From Desulfobacteraceae bacterium (lineage in GTDB: Bacteria; Desulfobacterota; DSM-4660; Desulfatiglandales; Desulfatiglandaceae), in NCBI GenBank assembly GCA_030589715.1, contig JAUUVE010000044.1, forward strand, positions 1 through 10,720: a DNA stretch of 10,720 bases, given 5' to 3'. Position 1 is the first letter of the stretch; each line of letters opens with the position of its first letter. This document shows positions 1 to 7,664 of the stretch, one piece after another. The notes below the pieces were generated by a model. That model ran no database searches. It saw nothing but the letters and a program-made list of their open reading frames with translations, and was not told where the DNA came from. Made by a program: the position numbers and the translations under genes.

Positions 1-233
1 AATTGAGGAATTAAGGAATTGAAGACAATCGCGTCAATCGAATCCCTCAATTCCTAAATCTTTACCCCGTTAAATCCGTTTTTGCATTTATTTAACCAGG
101 GCCTGAATTCCTAAATTGATTCATAAGCGCAAAATCCAGGATATTCTGGAACATTTTCTGCTCGTTTTGAGCGCAAATTTGGTTATAAGGTACTAATGTA
201 GGGTACGTGAAATTGTTCGGATGGTCAAATCGC
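1..233. other. Non-coding stretch downstream of flxA
   Basis: No supported gene. The first 24 bases are an imperfect octamer array (AATTGAGG, AATTAAGG, AATTGAAG). AGGAATTGA (14-22) is perfectly complementary to TCAATTCCT (47-55) across a 24-base loop, which could end transcription coming from flxA, although no U-run follows directly. Confidence 0.4.
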
Positions 234-1076
234 TTAATACTCCGGCGGGAGTTCATTGAGCCGGGCCAGGGAAAAGACGGGGCCATCCTTACACACATAT
301 TGGTCTCCGATGTTGCAGCGGCCGCACATTCCTATACCACATTTCATCCGCATCTCCAGGGAAAAGATGATCCTCTCGGGAGGAAGCCCCAACTTCTCCA
401 GGACGGGCTGTGTGAACCTGATCATGATTGGGGGACCGCACACGATGGCAATGGCATTGTGCGAACTGGTAATCTTCTCTTCTGTGATTGCCGGGACGAA
501 TCCCACGTTATATTTCCAGTTAGGGTCATCAGTTGCGTCCACAGTGATATGCATATCAATATCATCCCTTTGCTCCCACTGGGCAAGTTCATCCCGGTAG
601 AGTAACATCCCCGGGCTCCTGGCGCCGTATACCACGGTGATATCTTTAAACCTGGCCCGGTTTTCCGGGTGGAGCATGTATACAATACTTGACCGCAATG
701 TGGTAAAGGCAAAACCCCCACCGATAATTACCACATTTTTTCCCTCTATGTTTGCCCAGGGGTAAGAGTTGCCGAGCGGCCCCCGGATACCCATGATATC
801 GCCCTCCTTCATGTTGTGGAGATGGGTGGTGACCAGCCCCACCTTGTTGACCGTGAAGGCGACGAATCCCTTCTCTGTGGGAGAAGAGGCAATACCTATG
901 GGGATCTCCCCTTTCCCCGGAATGGAGAGCTCTGCAAACTGCCCCGGTATATAAGTGAACTTCTCTTCATCCCCAGGGTTCAGAAACACAAACCTAAAGG
1001 TCTTGAGATTCCTGTCTTCGGTCTCAGTAATAATCTCATCTATTCGAACCGGATAAGGCAGATACGGATTTTCCAA
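234..1076 (-). CDS. flxA: FlxA/AsrB-like FAD, NAD(P)-binding [2Fe-2S] reductase
   Basis: A 280-residue member of the ferredoxin-NADP reductase superfamily (dihydroorotate dehydrogenase PyrK, sulfhydrogenase gamma, AsrB). In FlxABCD-HdrABC of sulfate reducers this subunit oxidises or forms NAD(P)H. From the start: NPYLPYPVRI (3-12), FAD-binding YIPGQFAELSI (42-52) and IGIASSPTE (60-68), nucleotide-binding VVIIGGGFAFTTLRS (115-129), CGPPIMI (213-219), and the [2Fe-2S] motif C246-x4-C251-x2-C254 with C262. The likely start is TTG at 1076 after GGGGTG, because the family begins near ENPYLPYPVR; the frame runs open to an ATG at 1157, but those 27 codons are heptamer repeats. The gene closes the apparent operon. 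It gives the cluster a second NAD(H) site beside the NuoF-like protein. Confidence 0.9.
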   Translation of the reverse strand: MENPYLPYPVRIDEIITETEDRNLKTFRFVFLNPGDEEKFTYIPGQFAELSIPGKGEIPIGIASSPTEKGFVAFTVNKVGLVTTHLHNMKEGDIMGIRGPLGNSYPWANIEGKNVVIIGGGFAFTTLRSSIVYMLHPENRARFKDITVVYGARSPGMLLYRDELAQWEQRDDIDMHITVDATDDPNWKYNVGFVPAITEEKITSSHNAIAIVCGPPIMIRFTQPVLEKLGLPPERIIFSLEMRMKCGIGMCGRCNIGDQYVCKDGPVFSLARLNELPPEY

Positions 1077-1093
1077 TGGAGCACCCCGGTTTT

Positions 1094-1126
1094 GGATTGC
1101 GGATTGCGGATTGCGGATTGCGGATT
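1094..1126. repeat. Heptamer tandem array GGATTGC
   Basis: Four exact GGATTGC units (1094-1121) and a partial fifth. It lies 17 bases upstream of the proposed flxA start and next to the ATGCGCC array. Confidence 0.92.
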
Positions 1127-1134
1127 TTTGGGCA

Positions 1135-1176
1135 ATGCGCCATGCGCCATGCGCCATGCGCTATGCGCTTTGCGCT
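1135..1176. repeat. Heptamer tandem array ATGCGCC/T
   Basis: Six units in a row: three ATGCGCC, two ATGCGCT and one TTGCGCT. The array ends one base from the flxB stop codon. In frame on the minus strand it would encode a meaningless N-terminal extension of FlxA. Confidence 0.9.
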
Positions 1177-1177
1177 T

Positions 1178-2215
1178 TCAGTAGTTATTCATCATCTCGC
1201 ATACCTGGCGGATATCTATGTTCACAGGGCAATACCGGACACAGCGGCCGCATCCGGAGCATTGAACGGTGCCATTGTATTTGTCAGGATAATACTTGAG
1301 CTTGTGCATAAAGCGCTGTCGCACTCTCTGAAACTTGTCTTCTCTTGGGTTGTGCCCTGAGCTGTGAAAGGTAAAGAGGGGGGACATGCAGGTATCCCAG
1401 TTTCTGATCCGGTCCCCCTCTTTTCCAAAGACCTCATCTTGTATGTCAAAACACCAGCAAGTGGGGCAGATGTAGGTACAGGCGCCGCAATTGATGCACG
1501 CAAAGGCCACTTCTTTCCAGAAGGGCGCATCGAAAAGCTCCGTTACAACCCTCTCTTTTAGCTTGTCTATCGGCACAGTGGAAGAGATTTTGTCAGAGGT
1601 CGGCTCGGCCGATTGTTCGGCATCCTTCACGAGAGACTCTGAGGCGTCCTCTCCCCCTCTTGCATGTTCTAATAGTTTTTCCCCTTTTTCTGTGAGAGCC
1701 TTTGTCAAGAAGCTATCTCCCAGGTCGAATAGGAGGACATCCAATCCGGTTTCGCTAAAGGGCCCCCCGCCCACCGAGGTGCAGAAGCATGTGGAGCAGG
1801 GCGCTTTGCAACCGAGGCCCACAAGGGTGGTAGATTCAAAACATTGGACCCACCACGGGTCCCGGTACAGAGGATTGTCAAAGTTGACCTTGACTAACTG
1901 AAAGGCATGGGCATCGCAGGGCCGAATGCCCACAATGGCCCGGGGAGAGTAATCCTTTGGCGATACTTTGAGGATGTTGACATCAGGCTCGTTTTCGTCA
2001 AGGGAGTATTCAAACATCCGCTCGGACTGGGGATACACCAGAGACTTGGGTGAAAGCCTCGTGTTCTGGTAATCGAAGTCGGGTCTTTTTCCCTCCTCCA
2101 GGATATCAAAGGTGTGGAAGTTACCGTCCTTGACCGGGACGAATACCTTATAGGTGTCTGAAAGGGCCTCTAAGGTCCTTATCCATTCTTTTTTGGTAAA
2201 TACCTTGTGAATCAT
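1178..2215 (-). CDS. flxB: FlxB/AsrA-like 2x[4Fe-4S] subunit
   Basis: A 345-residue iron-sulfur protein of the sulfhydrogenase-beta / anaerobic sulfite reductase A family, here best taken as FlxB. The N-terminal ~220 residues hold conserved cysteine patches: GIRPCDAHAF (C100), C125, and LGCKAPCSTCFC (C136, C140, C143, C145). Two ferredoxin motifs follow: C240-x2-C243-x2-C246-x3-CP and C319-x2-C322-x2-C325-x3-CP. Residues ~187-215 form an acidic linker of low complexity. It should pass electrons between the FlxA flavin subunit and FlxC or MvhD in the cytoplasm. I chose ATG 2215 because AAGGTGG lies five bases upstream; the frame also opens at GTG 2233 inside the repeat. No siroheme AsrC gene is present, which argues against sulfite reductase. 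Confidence 0.9.
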   Translation of the reverse strand: MIHKVFTKKEWIRTLEALSDTYKVFVPVKDGNFHTFDILEEGKRPDFDYQNTRLSPKSLVYPQSERMFEYSLDENEPDVNILKVSPKDYSPRAIVGIRPCDAHAFQLVKVNFDNPLYRDPWWVQCFESTTLVGLGCKAPCSTCFCTSVGGGPFSETGLDVLLFDLGDSFLTKALTEKGEKLLEHARGGEDASESLVKDAEQSAEPTSDKISSTVPIDKLKERVVTELFDAPFWKEVAFACINCGACTYICPTCWCFDIQDEVFGKEGDRIRNWDTCMSPLFTFHSSGHNPREDKFQRVRQRFMHKLKYYPDKYNGTVQCSGCGRCVRYCPVNIDIRQVCEMMNNY

Positions 2216-2253
2216 CAAATCCACCTTCTTCACCCCGATGTTGAAATCAATGA

Positions 2254-2293
2254 CCGTTTTTTGACAAGTGCCAGGACCTTTTGCAACATCGGG
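2254..2293. repeat. 40-bp direct repeat, copy A
   Basis: This 40-bp segment matches 2367-2406 at 36 of 40 positions, with a core AGTGCCAGGAC shared exactly, offset by 113 bp. Its TTGCAACATCGGG end is partly complementary to CCCGATGTTGAAA at 2235-2247, so it can also fold as a hairpin. It lies between flxC and flxB. Confidence 0.85.
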
Positions 2294-2366
2294 ACAAACT
2301 CAGGACCGTATGAAATCTGAATTGCTCGAGTGTCATCAGTTAATCGTTTCATCCAGAAATAATAGG

Positions 2367-2406
2367 CCGTTTTCTGGCGAGTGCCAGGACTTTTTGCAAC
2401 ATCGGG
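2367..2406. repeat. 40-bp direct repeat, copy B
   Basis: This is the second copy of the repeat at 2254-2293, with four substitutions. It ends three bases downstream of the flxC stop. The ~190-bp gap can be read as a 60-codon frame (2412-2230), but this is almost wholly repeat sequence and I do not call it a gene. Confidence 0.85.
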
Positions 2407-2408
2407 GT

Positions 2409-3359
2409 TCATCGAATAAAATCGTTGTAATCGTCAGTCCTGTACACATCCAGAGGTGGTCTCTTATCGAGGTGTAGCCCGGCTTCCCAGGAAAATAGGT
2501 CCAGGGCGTCTTTGTTTAACTTTCTGGTAAACTGCCTCATGGAAATACCCATCGGACAAACCCTTTCGCACGCACCGCAGTCCGTACATCTCCCTGCACA
2601 GTGGTAGGCCCTGAGAAGATGGAACGTCATGGTATCGGTGGGATCTATGCTCTTTCCCACCCATTGCGGTCGGGATTCATCCACAAAGCAGGTGGGGCAA
2701 TAACATAAGGGGCAGGCATTTTTGCAGGCATAACACCTGAGGCACCTGGAAATCGTCCTGGTGAAAAACCCCCATTTCCTCTCAGGGCCCATTTCTTCGA
2801 TCTTTTCCACATCCTTGAATGGATCTTGAATCTCGTGCTCCTCTATAGGCTCAGCCAGCATCTCATCATATAGTATGGGATTGTGGTGAGTGCATGTAGC
2901 ACAGTTCTTTTGCAGAAAGCCCCTTTTTTCGAAGGTCTCCTCATAATCATTGCCCTTAACCCTGAATTTGTCCCCATCGTCCTTGACATCCAGTATCTCT
3001 CTATACTTGACTGCCCTCATAACTGCCCTGTGATCTATCATGCCGGTACAAGGGATTCCAACTATATGGAGCTGGTCGCGGCGGACCTGGTTCTCAATGA
3101 TATGTGTCACAATGCTCCTGGAATTGCAGCCATTGGCCACGATACCTATTTTGTCTTTCCTTCCTGTGAGATAGTTGCAAAGATTGAGGCCGCAGTTGCT
3201 GTCCCAGTAAAGTAAATCTACCCCTTTAGGGTCGCTGATGAGGACCGGATGGTTCATCAAGGGAATAGTGCCCTTCTTGTAACCTATGAAGACCTCTGCC
3301 TTTCCTTCCTGAAGCAACCGTTTTGCGGTTTCTCTGATCCTTTCAGTATATTCGAGCAT
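2409..3359 (-). CDS. flxC: FlxC-like iron-sulfur protein (FrhB-type region plus 2x[4Fe-4S])
   Basis: A 316-residue soluble electron carrier. The first ~160 residues resemble the FrhB-like part of F420-hydrogenase beta-type proteins, with C56, C61, C78, C104 and a CATC pair (153-156). Two ferredoxin motifs follow: C206-x2-C209-x2-C212-x3-CP and C258-x2-C261-x2-C264-x3-CP, with extra cysteines in between (LCYCPTC, 218-224). Its ATG overlaps the mvhD stop (TAATG), with AAGGG seven bases upstream. Order and coupling (mvhD, this gene, an AsrA-like gene, an AsrB-like gene) match the FlxD-C-B-A flavin oxidoreductase known beside hdrABC in sulfate reducers, where it is proposed to link NADH to HdrA. 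The flxC name rests on order and domain type; a plain label of 4Fe-4S dicluster protein is the safe fallback. Confidence 0.87.
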   Translation of the reverse strand: MLEYTERIRETAKRLLQEGKAEVFIGYKKGTIPLMNHPVLISDPKGVDLLYWDSNCGLNLCNYLTGRKDKIGIVANGCNSRSIVTHIIENQVRRDQLHIVGIPCTGMIDHRAVMRAVKYREILDVKDDGDKFRVKGNDYEETFEKRGFLQKNCATCTHHNPILYDEMLAEPIEEHEIQDPFKDVEKIEEMGPERKWGFFTRTISRCLRCYACKNACPLCYCPTCFVDESRPQWVGKSIDPTDTMTFHLLRAYHCAGRCTDCGACERVCPMGISMRQFTRKLNKDALDLFSWEAGLHLDKRPPLDVYRTDDYNDFIR

Positions 3360-3790
3360 TATGCAACCCTTGCTCTCTCCTTTATAAGATATCTTGCCGG
3401 GCCAAGCGTCTTTACGTCCCCTGCGATCTCTCTTGCCACATCAACAAACTTGCCTGCCTCTGCCGAAGATATCCAGGAGAAGTGGAGCCTCCCGGGTTCG
3501 ATCCCGATATGTTCCAGGAGACCCTTTAAGAGGGCAAATTTCCTGCGGGCATAGTAATTACCTTCCAGGTAATGGCAGTCGCCCGGGTGTCACCCCGATA
3601 CCCATACTCCGTCAGATCCATGTCGAAGGGCAGCCAGAATGAGCTTTGGGCTTACACGGGCAGAGCACGGTCCCCGGATGATTCTGAAGTCGGGGGGATA
3701 CTGCAGCCGGCTCACCCCGGCCAGATCGGCTGCACCGTAGCTACACCAGTTACACAAAAACGCCGTGATCTTGGGTTTCCACTCATTCAT
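3359..3790 (-). CDS. mvhD: MvhD/FlxD-like [2Fe-2S] protein with in-frame UGA (selenocysteine)
   Basis: Delta subunit of MvhADG-HdrABC-type complexes, which carries electrons into HdrA on a [2Fe-2S] cluster. Read through the TGA at 3592-3590 it has 143 residues, the usual family length. Motifs in order: ITAFLCNWCSYGAAD with C13 and C16, RGPCSARV with C42, and GVWVSGUHPGDCHYLEGNYY with Sec67 and C72, then a normal MvhD tail (ARRKFALLKGLLEHIGI and onward). The family usually has GCHPGDC here; methanococcal VhuD is a known selenoprotein at this site. ATG 3790 follows CAGGAG by 8 bases. The TAA shares its last A with the ATG of flxC (TAATG), so the two are translationally coupled. Stopping at the UGA would lose C72 and half the protein. 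The flx neighbours make the name flxD equally apt. Confidence 0.93.
3546..3585 (-). promoter_or_regulatory. Candidate SECIS hairpin of the MvhD selenoprotein
   Basis: In the mRNA a lower stem CGGGC/GCCCG (3585-3581 with 3550-3546) and an upper stem AUUACC/GGUAAU (3573-3568 with 3562-3557) enclose the apical sequence UGGAA, where a further U-A pair would leave a GGA loop. An asymmetric internal loop separates the stems. The apical sequence begins at nt 23 after the UGA, the same distance as in the hdrA gene. Both stems are fully Watson-Crick. Assignment is by eye. Confidence 0.7.
3590..3592 (-). other. UGA codon read as selenocysteine (MvhD Sec67)
   Basis: The TGA replaces the first cysteine codon of the conserved GCHPGDC motif of MvhD. 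The frame continues for 76 well-conserved codons to a TAA coupled to the next gene, and a hairpin lies directly downstream. Confidence 0.92.
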
Positions 3791-4121
3791 TCACATCTCC
3801 TGCTTACGGGTTACCTAACCCGAAAATCCGAAGCACGAAATCCAAAATTGTCCTTCGGACACCCCACCCTGTCAGGCGGGTCCCCACTTTCAAAACAAAT
3901 GCGAAAATCAAATTTTCAAATGACCAAAACAGCGAGATTTTTCCTTAAGGAGCAGATTCAGTTTAGATCATTTGAATTTTGGAAATTTGGTCATTGTTTC
4001 GGATTTCGATATTAGGATTTCCAATTTACATTATGATTTTCATGGCATCTTCCGGGCGCGATGATGTTTCCGGCCGGGAAAAGCACAAATAACATTGCTG
4101 AGGGAGTAATTATCCCACATC
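3791..4121. repeat. 331-bp repeat-rich gap upstream of mvhD
   Basis: No gene is seen. The stretch holds nested inverted repeats, including TTCAAATGA (3915-3923) with TCATTTGAA (3968-3976) and AATGACCAAA (3919-3928) with TTTGGTCATT (3986-3995). AT-rich AAATCC/GGATTT segments lie around 3825-3845 and 3999-4022, and a small GTCC/GGAC hairpin at 3850-3860. The 3' edge carries a two-unit ACATCTC heptamer (4117-4130) that runs over the stop codon of the upstream gene. It could separate two transcription units. Confidence 0.5.
3807..3822 (-). promoter_or_regulatory. Hairpin just upstream of mvhD
   Basis: CGGGTT and AACCCG form a perfect 6-bp stem around a four-base loop, ending 16 bases before the mvhD ATG and next to its CAGGAG ribosome-binding site. 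It could influence translation or be a small operator or part of the surrounding repeat. No function is shown by the sequence. Confidence 0.35.
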
Positions 4122-7100
4122 TCACATCTCATTTACCATGGCCATGATCTGGTCTTCACCAAAGCCCCTGAGATTGATAGCCCCTGATCGGCAAGAGGCG
4201 ACGCATAGCCCGCACCCCTTGCCCAGGGCAGGGTTTACCTCGGCCCTACCCTGAAAGGCACCATCTTCTATAACAGATGGGGCCGAATAGGGACAGACAT
4301 CCGCGCAGATTCCGCAGCCGCTGCAAACAGCGGTAGTAACCTGGGCCACGTTGCCACTCATCCGTACCCTCTTTCGGGCCAATAGGGTAACAGCGCGTGA
4401 TGAGGCGGCCAGGGACTGGGCCACCGACTCATCTATGGGTTTGGGGTAGGGGGCCATGCCGCACAAGAAGACACCATCCGTGGCAAATTCTGACGGGCCA
4501 AGCTTTGCGTGGGCCTCCACAAAAAACCCCTCTTCATTTATTGGGACCTTAAAGAACTGGGCCAACTTTTCATCTCTGTAGGGGATAATGGCAGAGGCCA
4601 AGGCCAAGAGGTCGGCCTTCAATAGGACCTTATCACCAAGGCTTTCATCCAGCACTTCTACTCTCAGCCCGTCTGTGAGGGGCGTTACCCGGGGCTTATG
4701 GTCGATGGAGAATCGGATAAACAGTATACCGGCCAGGCGGGCCTTTCTGTAAAGGTATTCCCGCTCGCCGTATGTCCGGATATCTCGATAAAGGATGTAT
4801 ACATTTATCCCTGGACTTAGCTCTTTCAAGTGGAGCGCACTTTCGATGGAATGTGTACAACAGACCTTGGAGCAGTAAGGCCTTGCAGGTTCCCTTGACC
4901 CCACACACTGGATAAAGACAGCCGTCTTTAGATCCCTCAGGGAGGGGTCATTATCCATGAACTTCTGGTCCAGCTCCAGGTGGGTTAGCACCCTGGGATC
5001 CTTCCCATAGAGGTATTCGTCCGGCCTCACCTCCACTGCCCCCGTGGCAATGATCGAGACCCCGTGCTCGACCACCTCCTTTTTGCCCCCTGAATCCAAG
5101 ATCGTCCTGAAGTTACCTACAAAACCCTCCACCTGCTTCAAATCCGTATCAAGGTGTATTTCGATGTTAGGGTCCGATTCAACCGACCCGATCAAATCCC
5201 TCAGGTTCACCTGGACATCCTCTCCCTTCCAGGTCCTGAAAAGACCGAGGGCCTGGCCACCCAAGGCAGCAGACCTCTCAACAAGGGAGACTTTGTAGCC
5301 TTGTGACGAAAGGCTCCTGGCGGCCACCATCCCGGAGATCCCGCCTCCCACAACCAGGGCCTTCTGGTTTATCTCAAGTTCGGTCTCCTCAAGGGGCTCC
5401 ATCAATGCCACCTTGGCGACCGCCATACGGACCAGGTCCTTGGCCTTTTCCGTGGCCATCCGGGGGTCGTCCCTGTGGACCCAGGAGTCCTGGTTTCGGA
5501 TATTTGTCATCTCAAAGAGATACTTATTTAACCCGGCATTAACCAATGTCTCCTGGAAAAGGGCTTCATGGGTCTTTGGGGTACAGGCAGCGACCACAAT
5601 CCTGTTTAGGTTTTTCTCCTGAATTACCTGCGCAATGGTCTCCTGGGTATCCTGGGAGCAGGTGTAGAGATTGTCCGTGACATACTCCACATAGGGAAGG
5701 GATGCGGCATACTCACGTACCCCGGGGACGTCAATCACCCCGCTGATATTTATTCCACACTGGCAGACAAAGACCCCGATACGCGGCCTCTCTCCCCTAA
5801 GGTCCCTCTCCCTGGGGGCCTCTGCTGACCGGGTCAGCGTGTTCCTGGCCTCACTCAGGAGGGCCCCGGCCTCTGCTGCCGCAGAGCTGGCCTCAATGAC
5901 CGATTGGGGGATATCCTTGGCTCCTTGAAACGTGCCGCAGACGTAGATACCTTTTCTGGAAGTGGTTACAGGATGGAAGGAGGTGGTCTCACAGAACTGC
6001 CCCTCAGAGAGATCAATGTCGAGCTTCTTTGCAAGTTCTATTGTCTCAGTTGATATCTCAAGGCCCACTGAGAGTACGACCATATCAAAGGTCTCCTCAA
6101 TGACATCTCCGTCTTCCCCCACGTAGGGTAGTAGCAGGTCACCGCTCTCATCTATACATTCAATGGCGGGGATTCTGGAGCGGATGAACCGGATTCCGTG
6201 TCTCTCCTGGGCCTCTTTGTAGTACCTCTCAAAGTCCTTTCCGTGGGTCCGCATATCCATGAAAAAGATGGCACAGTCAAGCTCACTGTCCGCATGCTCC
6301 TTTGCGATCACGGCCTCCTTTATGGCATACATGCAACATACTGATGAGCAGTATCCATGGTCACATCCATGCAGGTCCCTGGAGCCGACGCATTGGACCC
6401 ATGCAATCTTTCCCGGTTCCTTTCCATCCGATGGCCGGAGGAGATGGCCCATTGTGGGGCCTGAGGCAGAGAGGATTCTTTCAAATTCCATTGAGGTGAG
6501 GATATCCGGGCTCTTGTTGTAGCCATATGCCCCAAGGCCGGAAGGGTCAAAGGGCTGAAAACCGGGTGCCAGAATAATTGAACCTACGTTCAAGTCTATG
6601 ATCTCATCGGCCTGGGAGTGGTCAATGGCCTCCGCACCGCAGAATTCAGTGCATATCTTGCATCCCCCGGTCTTGAAGTGGATGCATTTGCTCCGGTCAA
6701 TGGCAGGGGTGTTGGGTATGGCCTGGGCGTATGGCACATATATGGGTTTTCGCCCTGCAAGGCCCATATCATACTCTGATGGAATGGGCTCGACTGCGTG
6801 GCTGGTAATGTCTTCAAGCCTGATATGTCCGGTGGGGCAGACAGAGGCGCAGGCACCGCAGGCCATGCAGAGATCGGTCTGGAGGTGGAATGGGGTATCC
6901 ACCCTGAGATCCACCCCCCTCCCGACGAGGCTGATGGCACTACTCCCCATTCTTTCGCAGATCCGCACACAGAGCCCACAGAGGATGCAATCATCGTCCT
7001 CCTTTTCAAAGCGCGGTTCCTTGATGTCATATTTCGCAGCCAATTCCCTGACTACAGGCACGTCCGGGCAGCGAGCCAGCAGCAATTCAACGATGAGTTT

Positions 7101-7355
7101 GCGTCCCTGGCGGACCGTCTCGGAATCGGTAAAGACCTCCATCCCTTCCCATATGGGGTAGTTGCAGGCGGTGACAAGACGGGTCCTCCGCCCGTCGAAA
7201 ACCTCAACTGTACATAGGCGGCACATGCCGACAGGCTCTAAGGCCTCATGGTGGCACAAGGTTGGGATCTCCACGCCACACCTTCTGGCAACCTGAAGGA
7301 GATATTCCCCCGCTTCTCCCTGAACCTCCTTGCCATTGAGCTTACAAGTAATCAT
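4122..7355 (-). CDS. NuoG-like ferredoxin head fused to HdrA C-half and a complete second HdrA module
   Basis: A 1077-residue soluble electron-transfer hub in three parts. (1) Residues 1-180, NuoG/HydA-type head: [2Fe-2S] C34-x10-C45-x2-C48-x15-C64, then [4Fe-4S] C123/126/129/133 and C163/166/169/173; no molybdopterin or H-cluster domain follows. (2) Residues ~193-505, the later half of an HdrA: GRKPIYVPYAQAIPN (201-215), inserted ferredoxin C224/232/235/239, FAD segment IILAPGF (260-266), QCVGSRD (321-327) and YCSSVCC (335-341). It has no GxGxxG of its own. (3) Residues ~523-1077, a second HdrA with its own N-terminal domain (VCQCGINISG), FAD loop VVGGGISGM (668-676), QCVGSRE, YCSKVCC, and two C-terminal ferredoxins. 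The first (C1011/1014/1017/1021) is complete; the second keeps only C1048, C1051 and C1055, with Gly1045 where the first cysteine is expected. The FAD/Sec half missing from part 2 is the gene at 10551-10111. It probably joins electrons from NuoE/F to MvhD and Flx partners. Confidence 0.93.
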   Translation of the reverse strand: MITCKLNGKEVQGEAGEYLLQVARRCGVEIPTLCHHEALEPVGMCRLCTVEVFDGRRTRLVTACNYPIWEGMEVFTDSETVRQGRKLIVELLLARCPDVPVVRELAAKYDIKEPRFEKEDDDCILCGLCVRICERMGSSAISLVGRGVDLRVDTPFHLQTDLCMACGACASVCPTGHIRLEDITSHAVEPIPSEYDMGLAGRKPIYVPYAQAIPNTPAIDRSKCIHFKTGGCKICTEFCGAEAIDHSQADEIIDLNVGSIILAPGFQPFDPSGLGAYGYNKSPDILTSMEFERILSASGPTMGHLLRPSDGKEPGKIAWVQCVGSRDLHGCDHGYCSSVCCMYAIKEAVIAKEHADSELDCAIFFMDMRTHGKDFERYYKEAQERHGIRFIRSRIPAIECIDESGDLLLPYVGEDGDVIEETFDMVVLSVGLEISTETIELAKKLDIDLSEGQFCETTSFHPVTTSRKGIYVCGTFQGAKDIPQSVIEASSAAAEAGALLSEARNTLTRSAEAPRERDLRGERPRIGVFVCQCGINISGVIDVPGVREYAASLPYVEYVTDNLYTCSQDTQETIAQVIQEKNLNRIVVAACTPKTHEALFQETLVNAGLNKYLFEMTNIRNQDSWVHRDDPRMATEKAKDLVRMAVAKVALMEPLEETELEINQKALVVGGGISGMVAARSLSSQGYKVSLVERSAALGGQALGLFRTWKGEDVQVNLRDLIGSVESDPNIEIHLDTDLKQVEGFVGNFRTILDSGGKKEVVEHGVSIIATGAVEVRPDEYLYGKDPRVLTHLELDQKFMDNDPSLRDLKTAVFIQCVGSREPARPYCSKVCCTHSIESALHLKELSPGINVYILYRDIRTYGEREYLYRKARLAGILFIRFSIDHKPRVTPLTDGLRVEVLDESLGDKVLLKADLLALASAIIPYRDEKLAQFFKVPINEEGFFVEAHAKLGPSEFATDGVFLCGMAPYPKPIDESVAQSLAASSRAVTLLARKRVRMSGNVAQVTTAVCSGCGICADVCPYSAPSVIEDGAFQGRAEVNPALGKGCGLCVASCRSGAINLRGFGEDQIMAMVNEM

Positions 7356-7509
7356 AGGTGTCGTCCATGTATCCTATTCAAATCCTAGGGTAGTGCTATT
7401 AGCGAATTTCAAATCGCTGGCTATTCAGGAAACTTGCAACCTGCAACCAAGATCTTTTGCCGCCGGAGTAACTGAGATCCAGGCAATGAATTTTTGAGAA
7501 TTCACCATC
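7356..7509. other. Non-coding remainder of the nuoF / nuoG-hdrA gap
   Basis: No gene is visible in this stretch upstream of the fusion gene. It holds a two-unit heptamer repeat (TTGCAAC, CTGCAAC at 7434-7447). The ATG at 7355 has only a weak GGA-containing ribosome-binding site. A separate promoter for the fusion gene could lie here, but I see no convincing -35/-10 pair. Confidence 0.4.
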
Positions 7510-7517
7510 CTTGATCC
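7510..7517. repeat. Target-site duplication, left copy (CTTGATCC)
   Basis: This exact 8-bp repeat directly abuts the left terminal inverted repeat of the MITE and is identical to 7665-7672 on the other side. Confidence 0.8.
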
Positions 7518-7664
7518 GTAAGTTCTTAATAAGTTCGGGCGCCGTGGAGTTCAGCTGTTTCTCTCCGGCGCTCTCTAAACCAGTCGTCGTAGCGTGGCTT
7601 CAAGAAACACCCGAACCCCACTCCAGAAATCCTATTATTTCTCCCGGACTTATTGAGAAGTTAC
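7518..7664. mobile_element. 147-bp MITE, probably IS66-family derived
   Basis: The element has 22-bp imperfect terminal inverted repeats (7518-7539 and 7643-7664, three mismatches) that begin GTAA at both outer ends. An exact 8-bp direct repeat, CTTGATCC, flanks it at 7510-7517 and 7665-7672. IS66-family elements are known for ends starting GTAA and 8-bp target duplications. There is no room for a transposase, so it would be moved in trans. It sits between the nuoF-like and nuoG-hdrA genes without breaking either. Confidence 0.8.

Noticed and set aside
1094..1176. CRISPR array
   Set aside because: The units are seven bases long with no spacers; these are simple tandem repeats.
234..2215. Anaerobic sulfite reductase AsrAB
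   Set aside because: The families are related, but no siroheme AsrC gene is present and the MvhD and FlxC neighbours fit Flx better.
2230..2412. A 60-residue gene between flxC and flxB
   Set aside because: Its sequence is mostly the two 40-bp repeats and it shows no recognisable domain.
6598..7217. Long plus-strand frames opposite the nuoG-hdrA gene
   Set aside because: They are antisense shadows of a gene with clear domain motifs and have no family features.
4122..7355. True complex I NuoG or an [FeFe]-hydrogenase large subunit
   Set aside because: The head has the NuoG-type ferredoxins, but neither the molybdopterin-like domain nor H-cluster motifs follow; HdrA modules do.
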